A stretch of DNA of 64,000 bases, taken from assembly GCF_014642875.1 (NCBI RefSeq), contig NZ_BMJC01000002.1, positions 496,001 to 560,000 on the forward strand. Reading direction: 5' to 3'. Each line of letters begins with the position of its first letter. Position 1 is the first letter of the stretch. This document shows, in pieces, positions 17,157-26,493 of the stretch. Source of the stretch: Puia dinghuensis. Lineage in GTDB: Bacteria; Bacteroidota; Bacteroidia; Chitinophagales; Chitinophagaceae. The notes under the pieces were generated by a model that saw nothing but the letters and a program-made list of their open reading frames with translations, was not told the origin of the DNA and did not search any database. The translations under genes were made by a program, and so were the position numbers.

Positions 17157-18248
17157 TCAGACGGTGAGGCTACGGTCGCGAGCGATATTTTTCCAGGAGC
17201 CGGTGACGTGGCCTGCTTCGACGGTGAACGCACGGTCATAGAGCGCGATAGTCGGGCAGACATGGTAGGGCACCCCATAAAAGACGTCGCCGATGGAATA
17301 ACCATGGCCAACGCCCGCTTCGACGACGAGATGTTCTTCGCTTTGGCCGACGGGCTTTAGTCCCGGACCGTTGATGAAAAAAACACGGCGGGAGAGTTCG
17401 TTCTCGGGGGCGATAGATTTATGGCCGAGGTCGAGACAGAGCCGGGTGTCGCCACGCAGGGATATGATACGGGTGACGACGAGGGCGGCGTGCAGAAAGG
17501 GCTGGTCGGGAAAGCTGTCCCCGTAGCCTTTGTCCCAGTAGACAAATGTTCCGGGGCTGCATTGGATGGCGGCTGCGCGACGGGCATGGATGGGAAAGGT
17601 GGGTGAGCCGCCGGCGATGACGATGAGGCCAAGCCTTTGATTTAACCTGGTGATCAAATCAAAGGCTTCGTCGCATTTGCGCGTGCGTTCGGCAAGATCG
17701 GTGTCGCGGATATGGCCATCATAGGCATGGAGGCCGACAGGGGTGATGCCATCGAGCCGGGCTGCCGTGTTGTAGAGTTGGAGCGCTTCGTCGCCGGGTG
17801 CGATGCCGGTGCGATCCATCCCGACATTGATATCCAGATATACCGGTACGTTGATGCCGGCGGCAGCAAAAGTCTGCGCCATGGCGGCGGCGGCAGCGGA
17901 GTTGTCGATGAGACAGGAGAAGGCAGTGGCGGGGTATTTTTTTATCAGTGCCGCCAGGCGTTGGGCCTTCGGGCCGATGGGCTGATAAGCGAGCAACACG
18001 TCGGGCGCACCTTCCAGGGCCAGCATTTCCGCTTCTGCGATGGTGGCGCATTTGAACCGGGTGATACCGGCGGCCAGCAAAAGACGGGTGAGGTCGGGGT
18101 TCTTATACGTCTTGACATGTGGCCGCAGGCGTGAGGGATCACCGACCTTTTCGATGGCGAGGCGGATATTCTCCTTTACCCTGTCGGGGAATACGACCAG
18201 CGCGGGAGTATCGAACGATTCGGGATTTGTCAGTTTGTACCAGTCCAT
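17157..18248 (-). CDS. D-threonine aldolase / D-serine dehydratase-like PLP enzyme
   Basis: A 363-residue enzyme with an alanine-racemase-type N-terminal PLP barrel (Lys46 in RPHVKTYKNP is the expected Schiff-base lysine) and a C-terminal domain with the metal-site pattern HGY...PYHVCPT, as in DSD1-type D-serine dehydratases and D-threonine aldolases. Expected to act on D-3-hydroxy amino acids, needing PLP and a divalent metal. The ATG at 18248 was chosen because an upstream extension in the same frame would overlap the RidA gene. It follows that gene by four bases. The exact substrate is not visible. Confidence 0.85.
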   Translation of the reverse strand: MDWYKLTNPESFDTPALVVFPDRVKENIRLAIEKVGDPSRLRPHVKTYKNPDLTRLLLAAGITRFKCATIAEAEMLALEGAPDVLLAYQPIGPKAQRLAALIKKYPATAFSCLIDNSAAAAAMAQTFAAAGINVPVYLDINVGMDRTGIAPGDEALQLYNTAARLDGITPVGLHAYDGHIRDTDLAERTRKCDEAFDLITRLNQRLGLIVIAGGSPTFPIHARRAAAIQCSPGTFVYWDKGYGDSFPDQPFLHAALVVTRIISLRGDTRLCLDLGHKSIAPENELSRRVFFINGPGLKPVGQSEEHLVVEAGVGHGYSIGDVFYGVPYHVCPTIALYDRAFTVEAGHVTGSWKNIARDRSLTV

Positions 18249-18252
18249 TATG

Positions 18253-18723
18253 CTAATGTAGTTCAAAAACCACTTCGATCTCCACCGGAATATTGCCGGG
18301 GAGGGAGCCCATGCCGACGGCACTGCGCACCCCTACCCCATTGTCCGGGCCCCACACTTGCGCAAAGAGTTCACTGCAGCCATTGATGACGTAAGGATGC
18401 CGTTCGAAATCAGGTGTACAACCTACCATGCCGAGAGTTTTGATGACGCGTTTTACTTTGTCGAGGCTGCCGAGCTGTCCTTTCACCGTAGCGAGAATAG
18501 CGAGGCCTACCTGACGGGCGGCCAGTTTGCCCTGCTCGGCATCGAGGTCTTTACCGACACGGCCGGTGATGAGCGTCTTGTCCTCACGCAGGGGACCATG
18601 ACCGGATACATATAAATATTTGCCATCGATGAGACAGGGTTTGTATACGCCCATGGGAGCAGGGGCAGGAGGAAGGGTCAGATGTAGGGAGCTAAAATTT
18701 TGCTCGGGGCTGTGGTTGCTCAT
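18253..18723 (-). CDS. RidA/YjgF-family enamine/imine deaminase
   Basis: A 156-residue member of the RidA family, slightly longer than the usual 130 because of a short N-terminal extension. It has the YVSGHGP strand, a conserved Arg in VGVRSAVGMGSLP that binds the substrate carboxylate, and the closing VEIEVVFEL. RidA hydrolyses reactive 2-aminoacrylate or related enamines released by PLP enzymes. It is immediately upstream of, and probably co-transcribed with, the D-amino-acid PLP enzyme, which would produce such intermediates if it acts as a dehydratase. Confidence 0.88.
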   Translation of the reverse strand: MSNHSPEQNFSSLHLTLPPAPAPMGVYKPCLIDGKYLYVSGHGPLREDKTLITGRVGKDLDAEQGKLAARQVGLAILATVKGQLGSLDKVKRVIKTLGMVGCTPDFERHPYVINGCSELFAQVWGPDNGVGVRSAVGMGSLPGNIPVEIEVVFELH

Positions 18724-18805
18724 GATTTCGTATTGTCAAGAGTGATGAATCAAAAATGGAGGCGAATGTAGTATATTTAGTGACATTAACGATACCGCTG
18801 TAATT

Positions 18806-19669
18806 ATGAAAAAGACAACCCGCAGAAAATTTATTGGCCAGGGCGCGGTGGCGCTTGGTGCTGCAATCGGCATTGCACAATTGCCGGAATGGGTGAAAGC
18901 TCAGACGGCGGCAATGGATATTCCACTCGGCTTTCAGACGTTTCCGATCAGAGATCGGCTTGGGAAAGATTTTGCCGGTACGCTAAAGACGATGGCCGGG
19001 TTTGGTTACCGGCTGGTAGAGATGTGTTCGCCTGCGGGCTATGCCGAGATAGGGTTTGGATTTTTGAAGGATAAATCACCACAAGAGATTCGCTCGGTGA
19101 TAAACGACGCAGGGCTCCAATGTCCGAGCTGTCATTTTGGGTTTGGCGAACTGGCGCCTGACAAGATAGACAAGACTATCGAGTTTGCCCATCAGCTTGG
19201 GTTGAGCCAGATGATCTGCTCCACATTCTGGCTGCCGAAGGGAAGTACGTTGAAAGATTATACCGATGCCGCGGACAAACTGAACAAGGCGGCTTCGACA
19301 ATCAAGTCAGCGGGTATGCAAGCCGGTTTTCATAATCATGAATTCGAATTTGCCACGCTTGACGGATCACTGATCTATGATGCGCTGATGCAAACCTTCG
19401 ATCCATCGCTGGTGAAGATGCAATTCCAGACGGAGGTGATCAATCTTGGTTATAAGGCAGAGACCTATTTCGAGAAATATCCCGGCCGATTCATCTCTTC
19501 GCATCTGTCGGACTGGACGGCGGACAAGAAGGAAGTTCCCATCGGCAAAGGGGTTATTGATTGGGCGGCGTTCTTTCACGCGGCTAAGACGGGTGGGGTG
19601 AAGAACTTCTTTGTCGAGATGCAGTGGGAGACCTTTCAGGACAGTGCAACCTTTATAAAGCAGCTATAG
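18806..19669 (+). CDS. Tat-exported sugar phosphate isomerase/epimerase-like TIM-barrel protein
   Basis: A 287-residue protein with a twin-arginine signal (TRRKFIGQG at 5-13, cleavage near 32) and a xylose-isomerase-like AP-endonuclease-2 TIM barrel. Metal-ligand positions are suggested by FHNHEFEF (about 175-182), a Gln-Thr-Glu segment near 209, SSHLSDW near 231 and VEMQWE near the end. The family isomerises or epimerises sugars and polyols, often 3-keto sugars in Bacteroidota; the substrate here is unknown. Export by Tat implies folding with metal in the cytoplasm and action in the periplasm. Divergent from the RidA gene. Confidence 0.86.
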   Translation: MKKTTRRKFIGQGAVALGAAIGIAQLPEWVKAQTAAMDIPLGFQTFPIRDRLGKDFAGTLKTMAGFGYRLVEMCSPAGYAEIGFGFLKDKSPQEIRSVINDAGLQCPSCHFGFGELAPDKIDKTIEFAHQLGLSQMICSTFWLPKGSTLKDYTDAADKLNKAASTIKSAGMQAGFHNHEFEFATLDGSLIYDALMQTFDPSLVKMQFQTEVINLGYKAETYFEKYPGRFISSHLSDWTADKKEVPIGKGVIDWAAFFHAAKTGGVKNFFVEMQWETFQDSATFIKQL

Positions 19670-19767
19670 GTATCCCTTTAACCGGCGAAGCTTTAATCCA
19701 TTTATAATCGTAGCGATTATCTGATTGGTTTGAGATCGGGTAAATTTATTAAACCTAATTCCTTTTT

Positions 19768-20922
19768 ATGCCCTGCCGATCAGCTTCCGCCTTGTACGCC
19801 GTTTTGTTCTTTTTCATCCTTTTGTCCGCGGCCTGTAAAAAGCACAATCCCTCCTCTTCTCCACTGCTTCCCAACCCTGCTGAGATTTTTGTGTTGGGAA
19901 AGACCGATATCACGACCCAGTACTGGATAAATGGCACTGCAATACCGCTGCCGCTTCCCGCGAACACAGGGCCGGGAGTTGTGCGCTCGATGGCCATAAA
20001 TGGGTTTGACATCTATGTTGCCGGGAACGCGGTGATATCCGGAAGTTCGACCGGGGCTTTCTACTGGAAGGACGGGGTAATCACCCATCTGCCGGATACA
20101 ACGGGTAATGCCAGCGCCTTCGCCGTGGCAGTGTCGGGGGGCGACGTGTATGTGGCCGGAACGACCTATTATCCGCAAAACTCCCATACTCCTTACACAA
20201 CCCCCACCGCCCTGTATCCGCCAACGGGTTATATAGTCACGGTCTGGAAGAATGGGATCCCGATGAATCTGCCCGGCAACGCTCTCGGTCCCGGAGTGGT
20301 TCATGGCAACGGGGAAAGGCTCTATGCAGAATATGTCAGCGGGCTTGCTATTTCGGGGAGCGACGTGTATGTCGCCGGAGGAAGTAATGAATTTGTACAG
20401 GGGCTGGATTCCACCTATCAATTTGCGAGGTATTGGAAGAATGGCGTACCGGTGAATCTCACTAAAGGACTGGTTGAGAGCAGCGGGGGTCGGGTTATCA
20501 GCTATCCGGAGACAACGGGTATATCTGTCGCCGGGACGGATGTTTATGTTTCGGGGGCTATCGATGGCGCCTCACAGAACCAGTCTCTATACTGGAAGAA
20601 TGGAGAAGTAACCCGGCTCAGCCAACCGGGCAGCTTTTCGAGGGCCAATTCTATTTATGTAACCGGCAATGACGTCTATGTAGCGGGGTATGTGGACAGC
20701 AACAACACCTCTTACGCCACCTACTGGAAGAATGGCGCCAGGGTCACCCTTGGCCTTGGATCGCGGGGCAGCAATGCTAACTACATTACCGTATTCCATG
20801 GGGATGTATATGTGGCCGGGTCGGAGGACGTCAATGGCACGAGTTATGTCACCTATTGGAAGAACGGGGCAGCGAATCACCTGGGGGTCAACGGGGAGGC
20901 ATATTCTATTGCGGTAGAATAA
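19768..20922 (+). CDS. Lipoprotein with seven DVYVAG...YWKNG repeats (beta-propeller candidate)
   Basis: A 384-residue lipoprotein of no family I can name. The signal peptide ends in the lipobox LSAAC (Cys at about 23). The rest is seven repeats of roughly 45-65 residues, each with a strand like (G/N/S)DVYVAG, a variable turn, then YWKNG and a short strand. Seven regular blades point to a closed beta-propeller at the cell surface or periplasm. The first blade is degenerate (EIFVLG ... YWING). The 3' end overlaps the convergent glucokinase gene by 17 bases. No catalytic residues can be inferred; binding or adhesion is possible. Confidence 0.75.
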   Translation: MPCRSASALYAVLFFFILLSAACKKHNPSSSPLLPNPAEIFVLGKTDITTQYWINGTAIPLPLPANTGPGVVRSMAINGFDIYVAGNAVISGSSTGAFYWKDGVITHLPDTTGNASAFAVAVSGGDVYVAGTTYYPQNSHTPYTTPTALYPPTGYIVTVWKNGIPMNLPGNALGPGVVHGNGERLYAEYVSGLAISGSDVYVAGGSNEFVQGLDSTYQFARYWKNGVPVNLTKGLVESSGGRVISYPETTGISVAGTDVYVSGAIDGASQNQSLYWKNGEVTRLSQPGSFSRANSIYVTGNDVYVAGYVDSNNTSYATYWKNGARVTLGLGSRGSNANYITVFHGDVYVAGSEDVNGTSYVTYWKNGAANHLGVNGEAYSIAVE

Positions 20923-21661
20923 CACCGGCGGGATGGTTGGTGGTAATATAATACCCTTCCTCCATCGCCCAGAGCCGGGCGCCCCCCTTTATCCCATCAA
21001 GATTGGAGAAGATGTGGATATTGGGTTCGAGCGGGATATCCAGTTTGCCGACGCTGCCGCCGCCGATGTAGAGTCGGTCGTAATTGAATACGGTTTTTAA
21101 TACGTTGAGGACTTTTGACATCCGCTGGTTCCACTTTTTCTTTCCTTCTTCTTCGAGCGCTTTTGCGCCGATGTACACGTCATAATCGCGGCCTTTGCTC
21201 AGCGGGTGATGGGCGATTTCGAGATGCGGGAGCAGCTGCCCGTTGAAGATCACGGCGGAGCCGAATCCGGTGCCGAGGGTCACGGCGAGTTCGAGGCCTT
21301 TACCGCTGACCACCCCGAGGCCGAGCTGATCGGCGTCGTTGACGAGCCGGACGGGTTTCTGCAGCGTGTTGCTGATCAGTTGCCCCAGGGGGACCTCCTT
21401 CCAGTTGCTGGTGAAAAGGTTTGGCGCGGTGTATACAATGCCGTTGCGCACATAACCCGGGAAGCCAACCGACACTTTTTCGAAGCCAGGCATATCCTTT
21501 ACGAGTTGTTGGATGATGTCGATGACCCCAGTGGCGTTGACATGTGGAGGCGTGAGGAATTTTTTATATTCCGTCTGTTGTTCGCCCCCGGAGTTTAGGA
21601 TGGTGCCTTTTATATGTGACCCGCCAATGTCGATGGCCAGAATGTTGCCGGATGGTTCCAT
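20906..21661 (-). CDS. ROK-family polyphosphate glucokinase-like protein
   Basis: A 251-residue cytoplasmic sugar kinase. It has the phosphate-1 motif DIGGSHIKG at 11-19, the GFPGYV segment, catalytic Asp109 in LVNDADQLG, the phosphate-2 motif TLGTGFGSAV, a conserved His/Glu segment (LEIAHHPL) and an adenosine-type motif IGGGSVGK. Size and the TLGTGFGS form resemble polyphosphate glucokinases, so phosphorylation of glucose with polyphosphate or ATP is likely. It lacks a DNA-binding domain, so it is not a ROK repressor. It follows the nucleotide pyrophosphatase gene by eight bases and is probably co-transcribed. Confidence 0.85.
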   Translation of the reverse strand: MEPSGNILAIDIGGSHIKGTILNSGGEQQTEYKKFLTPPHVNATGVIDIIQQLVKDMPGFEKVSVGFPGYVRNGIVYTAPNLFTSNWKEVPLGQLISNTLQKPVRLVNDADQLGLGVVSGKGLELAVTLGTGFGSAVIFNGQLLPHLEIAHHPLSKGRDYDVYIGAKALEEEGKKKWNQRMSKVLNVLKTVFNYDRLYIGGGSVGKLDIPLEPNIHIFSNLDGIKGGARLWAMEEGYYITTNHPAGVILPQ

Positions 21662-21669
21662 AGCGTTAC

Positions 21670-22938
21670 TTATTTACTGAGTGTGTTGCTGAGCACTTTT
21701 AGCGAGCCGTCGATGGGCTGGGTGATCTTTAGTCCAAGGATGTGCGCGATCAGCGGATAGACGTTGACGTTCTCAAAGGGGCTGATAGCCATGCCCTGGC
21801 GGAAGGCCGGTCCCCAGGCGTAGAAGGTGGCGCCCATGTCGGGGATAGCATTGTCATAGCCATGTTCGCCGGCTATCATGTGGCCGCCGGAATGGAAGAT
21901 AAGGGGAAAGTGCGCGACCAGCAGGACGTCGCCGATGCGATGATAGTGGTCGTCTTTTTCCCTGTAGTGCCAGTAAGCGGGCGTTTCATTGGGCAGATAG
22001 ACGTAGTAGTCTTTCGCCGTGGCCTTGAGGGCGGCGTAGGTTGGAGCGATGTCCTTTTTATCCTTTGCATAGAGATGGATCATCGTGCCGCCGTAGGAAA
22101 CGATGAATTTCGACGTGTCGATCGCGGGCGGCGTGATGCCGTGGGTAGTATCCACCTGCGCCATGCCATGGTCGGAGACGAAGACATAGTTTACGGGAAG
22201 GTGGAGAGAATCGACGATCCGGGTGAGTCGATCGATAGCGTTGTCGACCTGGTGTACAGCTTCTTCAGCTTCGGCTGAATTGGGTCCGTGAAGGTGTTCG
22301 GCATGGTCTACCCAGGAGAGATAGAAGGTGATGAGATGGGGACGCTGCGCTTCGGGAAGGGTGAGCCAGTCCTTAACGGCCTGCAGGCGGGTGTCGATGG
22401 ATATTCTGTCGTTGAAGCGATAGTAGTAGGTGGGGCGAATGTCGTCGATGGCGGTTTCGGAACCGACCCAAAAGAAGGAAGCCGTCAACATCTGCTGCTG
22501 TTCGGCAAGAACCCAGATGGGCGTGCCGCCATAAAAGTAGGGGTCTTCGACAGCGGCGCGATCCCTGATGGTATAACCCCTACCCTTTTGCATATCGAAA
22601 AAGGTGTTGTCGACGAGGCCGTGATGCGAGGGATAGAGACCGGTGGCAAGACTATAGTGATTGGGAAAGGTGACGGATGGATAGGAAGGGGTCATCGCCG
22701 TAGCCTGTACGCCTTTTGCGCGGAGAGCCTGGAGACGGGTGGCCTGGTATTTATCGGCGAGATCGTAGCGGAAACCATCAGCGGAGATGAAGATGACATA
22801 GGGTTTTTGCTCCTGTTCGGGGCTGTTGCTGCGACCAGGGATCATTTTTTGGGTAGAATCGGTGATCTGGGCAGAGAGGCCCGCGGTTGTGAAGAAAAGG
22901 GCCAGGAGCAAATAAAAACGCATGGAATTTGTTTGCAT
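21670..22938 (-). CDS. Secreted nucleotide pyrophosphatase/phosphodiesterase (alkaline phosphatase superfamily)
   Basis: About 422 residues. A signal peptide (MRFYLLLALFFTTAGLSAQ) is best explained by starting at 22938 or at the downstream ATG at 22923. The mature part is an ectonucleotide pyrophosphatase/phosphodiesterase domain: metal Asp in FISADGF, nucleophile Thr in PSVTFPNHYSLATG, and further metal ligands in WVDHAEHLHG, VSDHGM and GEHGYDN. The family cleaves phosphodiester or pyrophosphate bonds of nucleotides or lipid head groups with two zinc ions. It is transcribed leftward with the glucokinase and divergently from the serine hydrolase gene. Confidence 0.9.
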   Translation of the reverse strand: MQTNSMRFYLLLALFFTTAGLSAQITDSTQKMIPGRSNSPEQEQKPYVIFISADGFRYDLADKYQATRLQALRAKGVQATAMTPSYPSVTFPNHYSLATGLYPSHHGLVDNTFFDMQKGRGYTIRDRAAVEDPYFYGGTPIWVLAEQQQMLTASFFWVGSETAIDDIRPTYYYRFNDRISIDTRLQAVKDWLTLPEAQRPHLITFYLSWVDHAEHLHGPNSAEAEEAVHQVDNAIDRLTRIVDSLHLPVNYVFVSDHGMAQVDTTHGITPPAIDTSKFIVSYGGTMIHLYAKDKKDIAPTYAALKATAKDYYVYLPNETPAYWHYREKDDHYHRIGDVLLVAHFPLIFHSGGHMIAGEHGYDNAIPDMGATFYAWGPAFRQGMAISPFENVNVYPLIAHILGLKITQPIDGSLKVLSNTLSK

Positions 22939-22976
22939 CAAACTTACCGATTAAATTGATTGAAAAATCACACGAT

Positions 22977-24527
22977 ATGATTGCTTTTAATATCATAAGA
23001 CAAGGATGGGTTTTGTTGTTGTTTTTTGGGTTAAGCGCTGCCGCCCAGATAGATCCGCTACCCCGGAGCACACCGGAAAAAGAGGGAGTGCCCGCACAGG
23101 CCATCATGGATTTTATCCAGGCAGCGGGGAAAAGCAAGACAGAGTTCCACAGTTTTATGTTTGTCCGGCATGGGAAGGTGATCGCGGAGGGTTGGTGGAA
23201 CCCGTATGCATCCAACCTGAAACATACGTTGTATTCGACGAGCAAGAGCTTTACGGCGGCGGCGGTAGGCCTTGCGTTGACCGAAAAAAAACTGAAACTC
23301 ACCGACAAAGTCATTTCGTTCTTCCCGCCTGAGGAGCTGCCCAACCCGGTGCCGCCCTTTCTTGCCGAACTAACGGTGAAAGACGCATTGATAATGTCCG
23401 ACGGACAGGACCCCGACCCAACCCACCAAGTGGTGGGCACGGGCGACTGGGCCAAGACATTTATGGCCACGCCGATCTTGAATAAGCCGGGGGCCAAGTT
23501 TTTGTACAATTCCACGGGGACATATATGTTGTCCGCGGTGGTGCAGAAGGTGACGGGGCAGACCGTGCTGGATTATCTGCGGCCGCGCCTGTTCGATCCG
23601 CTGGGTATCACGGGTGAGGATTGGGAGACAAGCCCGCAGGGCGTAAGCACGGGGGGCTGGGGGTTGCGGCTGAAGACAGAGGATATGGCAAAGTTCGGGT
23701 TGTTGTATTTGCAGGGCGGGCGGTGGAAGGGCAAGCAGATACTGCCGAGGGAATGGGTGAAGGAGGCTACGACGGCGAAGATACTGCAGAACCCGGGCAT
23801 CCCGTCGCCTTCGGACAACGACGGAGACTGGGTGCAAGGTTACTGTTACCAGATGTGGCGATGCCGGCATAACGGGGTGCGGGCCGACGGGGCGTTTGGG
23901 CAGTTCATTATTATGCTGCCTGACCAGGATGCGGTGGTTGCGATCACGGCAGAGACGCCGGATATGCAGGATGAGATCAACCTGGTATGGCAATATCTTT
24001 TACCACCGATGGTGAACTGGTCGTTGAAGGATGACGCGGATGCGGATGGGAAGTTGAAACAACTACTTGCGTCACTGGCGTTGCCGCCGAGGAAGGGTGC
24101 GGCCACAGGGGCGGATTTTAACATCAACGGGAAGACCTATACGTTGCAGACGAATGAAAAGAGGATGACGGCCATCGGATTTCGATTACAGGACGACAAT
24201 TCCTGGCAGGTGACGGTGAAGGGGGATTCGGCAGAATACTCTTTTCCGTTTGGCGATGGGAAGTGGTTGCGGACGTCGACGACGAGGCTGGGGCCGAATT
24301 TATTATATGGGGCGCAGCATCATTTTGTGGGGATGCCTGCGGTGATGACGGCCGGTAGTTATCACTGGAAGGACGAGAATACGCTGGAGCTGGTGCTTCG
24401 CTATATCGAGAGTCCGCATACGGAGACGATGACCTGTCATTTTGATGGCCAGGCAGTATCGATAGATGATGAGAGCAGTTTCGATTACGGGAAGAAGAAG
24501 GTAGCGATCAGCGGGACGATGCAGTAA
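22977..24527 (+). CDS. Serine hydrolase of the beta-lactamase/penicillin-binding-protein fold (class C type)
   Basis: A 516-residue exported protein. The ATG at 22977 starts a proper signal peptide (cut near AAAQ-23); an upstream in-frame ATG would run into the divergent gene and lacks signal features. The catalytic SxxK is Ser87-Thr-Ser-Lys90, the second motif is YNS in FLYNSTGTY, and the C-terminal domain from about 370 is a beta-rich extension seen in esterase-like members. Such enzymes are usually esterases or D-amino peptidases and not true beta-lactamases. Short-range divergence from the pyrophosphatase gene (38 bases) suggests a shared promoter region. Confidence 0.88.
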   Translation: MIAFNIIRQGWVLLLFFGLSAAAQIDPLPRSTPEKEGVPAQAIMDFIQAAGKSKTEFHSFMFVRHGKVIAEGWWNPYASNLKHTLYSTSKSFTAAAVGLALTEKKLKLTDKVISFFPPEELPNPVPPFLAELTVKDALIMSDGQDPDPTHQVVGTGDWAKTFMATPILNKPGAKFLYNSTGTYMLSAVVQKVTGQTVLDYLRPRLFDPLGITGEDWETSPQGVSTGGWGLRLKTEDMAKFGLLYLQGGRWKGKQILPREWVKEATTAKILQNPGIPSPSDNDGDWVQGYCYQMWRCRHNGVRADGAFGQFIIMLPDQDAVVAITAETPDMQDEINLVWQYLLPPMVNWSLKDDADADGKLKQLLASLALPPRKGAATGADFNINGKTYTLQTNEKRMTAIGFRLQDDNSWQVTVKGDSAEYSFPFGDGKWLRTSTTRLGPNLLYGAQHHFVGMPAVMTAGSYHWKDENTLELVLRYIESPHTETMTCHFDGQAVSIDDESSFDYGKKKVAISGTMQ

Positions 24528-24648
24528 GAGGTCAGGGGGGAAAAAATTCACCACATTGTGGTATGGTGCGGGCGAGGCTATGCCCGTAACTTGCACCTGT
24601 TGCAACGAACTTCCGGGCAACAAATTTTTAACCCCTCAACCTTCTTCA

Positions 24649-26484
24649 ATGAAAAAGACCCCTTTTCTGGTGGCCGTGCTATGCCTATCGGTCACCCTGC
24701 GGATGCAAGCTCAGAATGTCGGTATCGGTACGACTCACCCCCTTCAAAAATTACATGTAGCCGGCGGACTCCGTGTAGATACTTTGTCCAATGGCAAGGA
24801 TAGCGGGTTGTTGCGGCATAATGCCGACGGCACGGTATTCAGCCTGCGATTTACCGGCGACAGCACGCAGGTATTGCGGGCTAATGGAACCTTCGGGACG
24901 CCGGCCATAATCATAAACTCATCGCTCACTGACCCGTGGCTGGTGGGCGGCAACGCGGGGATCGTGCCAGCTATCAATTTTCTCGGAACTACGGACAACA
25001 ATGCTCTCCGGCTGCGGATCAACAACCAATGGGCGGGGCAACTGGATTCAGTGAGCCAATCCACCTTCTTTGGCTACGGCGCGGGCAAGTATGATACCGC
25101 TGCCGGCGCCGGCAATACAGCATATGGATACCAGGCGATGAATGTGGTAACCTATGGTGTCTACAATACGGCTACCGGCGTCCGGGCCCTCTTGAACAAT
25201 TCGAGCGGGTACTATAACACTGCCACCGGCTGGCAAGCAATGCTCCAAAATACTTACGGTTCGCTGAACACGGCCTTTGGCGTTCAGGCGCTGCAGAACA
25301 ACACTTCAGGTGTCAGCAACACAGCCGTTGGCCTGAATTCCCTAAATATCAATTCCTCGGGTTCGAATAATACCGCGGTGGGGGTACAGGCACTGAACTG
25401 GAACTCCCAAGGTAATTATAATATCGGCATCGGCCGGTCGGCCGCTTATGGCAATACCACCGGGAATAACAACATCGCCATCGGCCACCAGGCGTTGATG
25501 ACCAACCAGACGGGTTACAACAACATTTCCATCGGCACCGGGGCGCTGCAAAAAAATCTGGGAAGCGCTGACGAGATCGCCATCGGAGATTCGGCTTTGT
25601 TCACGGAAAGCGGCGGCAATACCCAGAACACGGCCCTGGGCACGAAGGCGATGTTCAATAATACCAGCGGATCGTACAATACGGCCCTGGGGGCATGGGG
25701 CCTCTATGCCAACACAACAGGCTCTTACAACTGTTCGGTCGGTGGCGCCCTTGCCAACAGCACGACGGGCAATTCCAATGTCGGTGTTGGTATTACGGCG
25801 CTGGTGAGCAACAGCACAGGCAGCAACAATGCCGCTGTCGGGTACAATGCGATAGGTATAAACAGCACCGGGAACAACAACTCCGCCTTGGGTTACTACG
25901 CCCTGGGGACCAATGTCTCGGGCACCAACAATACAGCCGTCGGGTCGGGTGCGGATGTGACAGCGGAAAACCTCACCAACGCCACGGCCCTCGGCGCAGG
26001 CGCATTGGTGGATGCTTCGAATAAGGTGCGCATTGGCAACAGCAGCGTAACCGTCATAGAAGGACAGGTGTTACCGACGACGCCGTCGGATGGCCGGTTC
26101 AAGTTCAATATAAAGCAAGATATCAAGGGACTGGATTTCATCCTCCGGCTGCGGCCCGTCAGCTACCAGTTCGATGTCAGGAAATTCGCCGAGCAGTCGA
26201 AGGGCGGGACCTTTGCCCGCTACACCGGTTATGACCAGGCTATGGCCCTGCGGCGTACAGGCTTTATCGCCCAGGAAGTAGAGAAGGCTGCGGAGGATGC
26301 AGGGTATGAATTTACGGGGGTCGAGAAGCCCAAGAGCGCTACAGACCACTACAGCCTCAGCTATGAAGCCTTTATCATGCCGATGGTGAAGGCCATCCAG
26401 GAGCAGCAGCAGCAAATCGAAGAGCTGAAAAAAATAGTCGCGGAGCAACGGCGGCTCATCGATCAATTCATTCATCACCAATAA
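24649..26484 (+). CDS. Surface fibre-like protein with beta-helical repeats and peptidase S74 chaperone domain
   Basis: A 611-residue protein. The ATG at 24649 begins a signal peptide (to about 22). About residues 140-465 are some 14 repeats of 14-24 residues with the pattern N(T/I)A(V/I/L)G...AL..N..G, like trimeric YadA head or tail-fibre beta-roll repeats. From about 478 to 611 lies a peptidase S74 intramolecular chaperone domain: SDGRFK, then RPVSYQFD, GFIAQEVE and a terminal coiled coil (about 575-608). S74 domains help trimerise fibres and then cleave themselves off. It is followed after nine bases by a T9SS-sorted protein. No phage genes are nearby, so this is probably a cell-surface fibre. 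Confidence 0.83.
   Translation: MKKTPFLVAVLCLSVTLRMQAQNVGIGTTHPLQKLHVAGGLRVDTLSNGKDSGLLRHNADGTVFSLRFTGDSTQVLRANGTFGTPAIIINSSLTDPWLVGGNAGIVPAINFLGTTDNNALRLRINNQWAGQLDSVSQSTFFGYGAGKYDTAAGAGNTAYGYQAMNVVTYGVYNTATGVRALLNNSSGYYNTATGWQAMLQNTYGSLNTAFGVQALQNNTSGVSNTAVGLNSLNINSSGSNNTAVGVQALNWNSQGNYNIGIGRSAAYGNTTGNNNIAIGHQALMTNQTGYNNISIGTGALQKNLGSADEIAIGDSALFTESGGNTQNTALGTKAMFNNTSGSYNTALGAWGLYANTTGSYNCSVGGALANSTTGNSNVGVGITALVSNSTGSNNAAVGYNAIGINSTGNNNSALGYYALGTNVSGTNNTAVGSGADVTAENLTNATALGAGALVDASNKVRIGNSSVTVIEGQVLPTTPSDGRFKFNIKQDIKGLDFILRLRPVSYQFDVRKFAEQSKGGTFARYTGYDQAMALRRTGFIAQEVEKAAEDAGYEFTGVEKPKSATDHYSLSYEAFIMPMVKAIQEQQQQIEELKKIVAEQRRLIDQFIHHQ
25075..26030 (+). repeat. Coding repeats of the fibre protein
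   Basis: Degenerate in-frame repeats of 42-75 bases that translate to the beta-roll units. They share short cores such as AACACNGC and GGCNNNGG(C/T)GC, but differ enough that they are protein repeats and not recent DNA duplications. Confidence 0.6.
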
Positions 26485-26493
26485 CGGCTGGTT

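Noticed and set aside
17966-17978. Another CCTTCGG hairpin as a repeat copy
   Set aside because: It lies within the D-threonine aldolase-like coding sequence, lacks the adjoining 8-3-8 hairpin and the TAATG lead, and is explained by codon use.
22977-24527. True beta-lactamase resistance gene
   Set aside because: The SxxK and YxN-type motifs fit the broad class C/esterase family; the long extra C-terminal domain and lack of a clear KTG motif argue against a dedicated beta-lactamase.
25075-26030. Regular repeats that could suggest a CRISPR array
   Set aside because: The repeats are in frame, of varying length, imperfect, and translate to beta-roll units inside an exported protein.
24649-26484. 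Phage tail fibre, hence a prophage
   Set aside because: The protein has a signal peptide and neighbours a T9SS cargo; no capsid, portal, integrase or lysis genes are present in the window.
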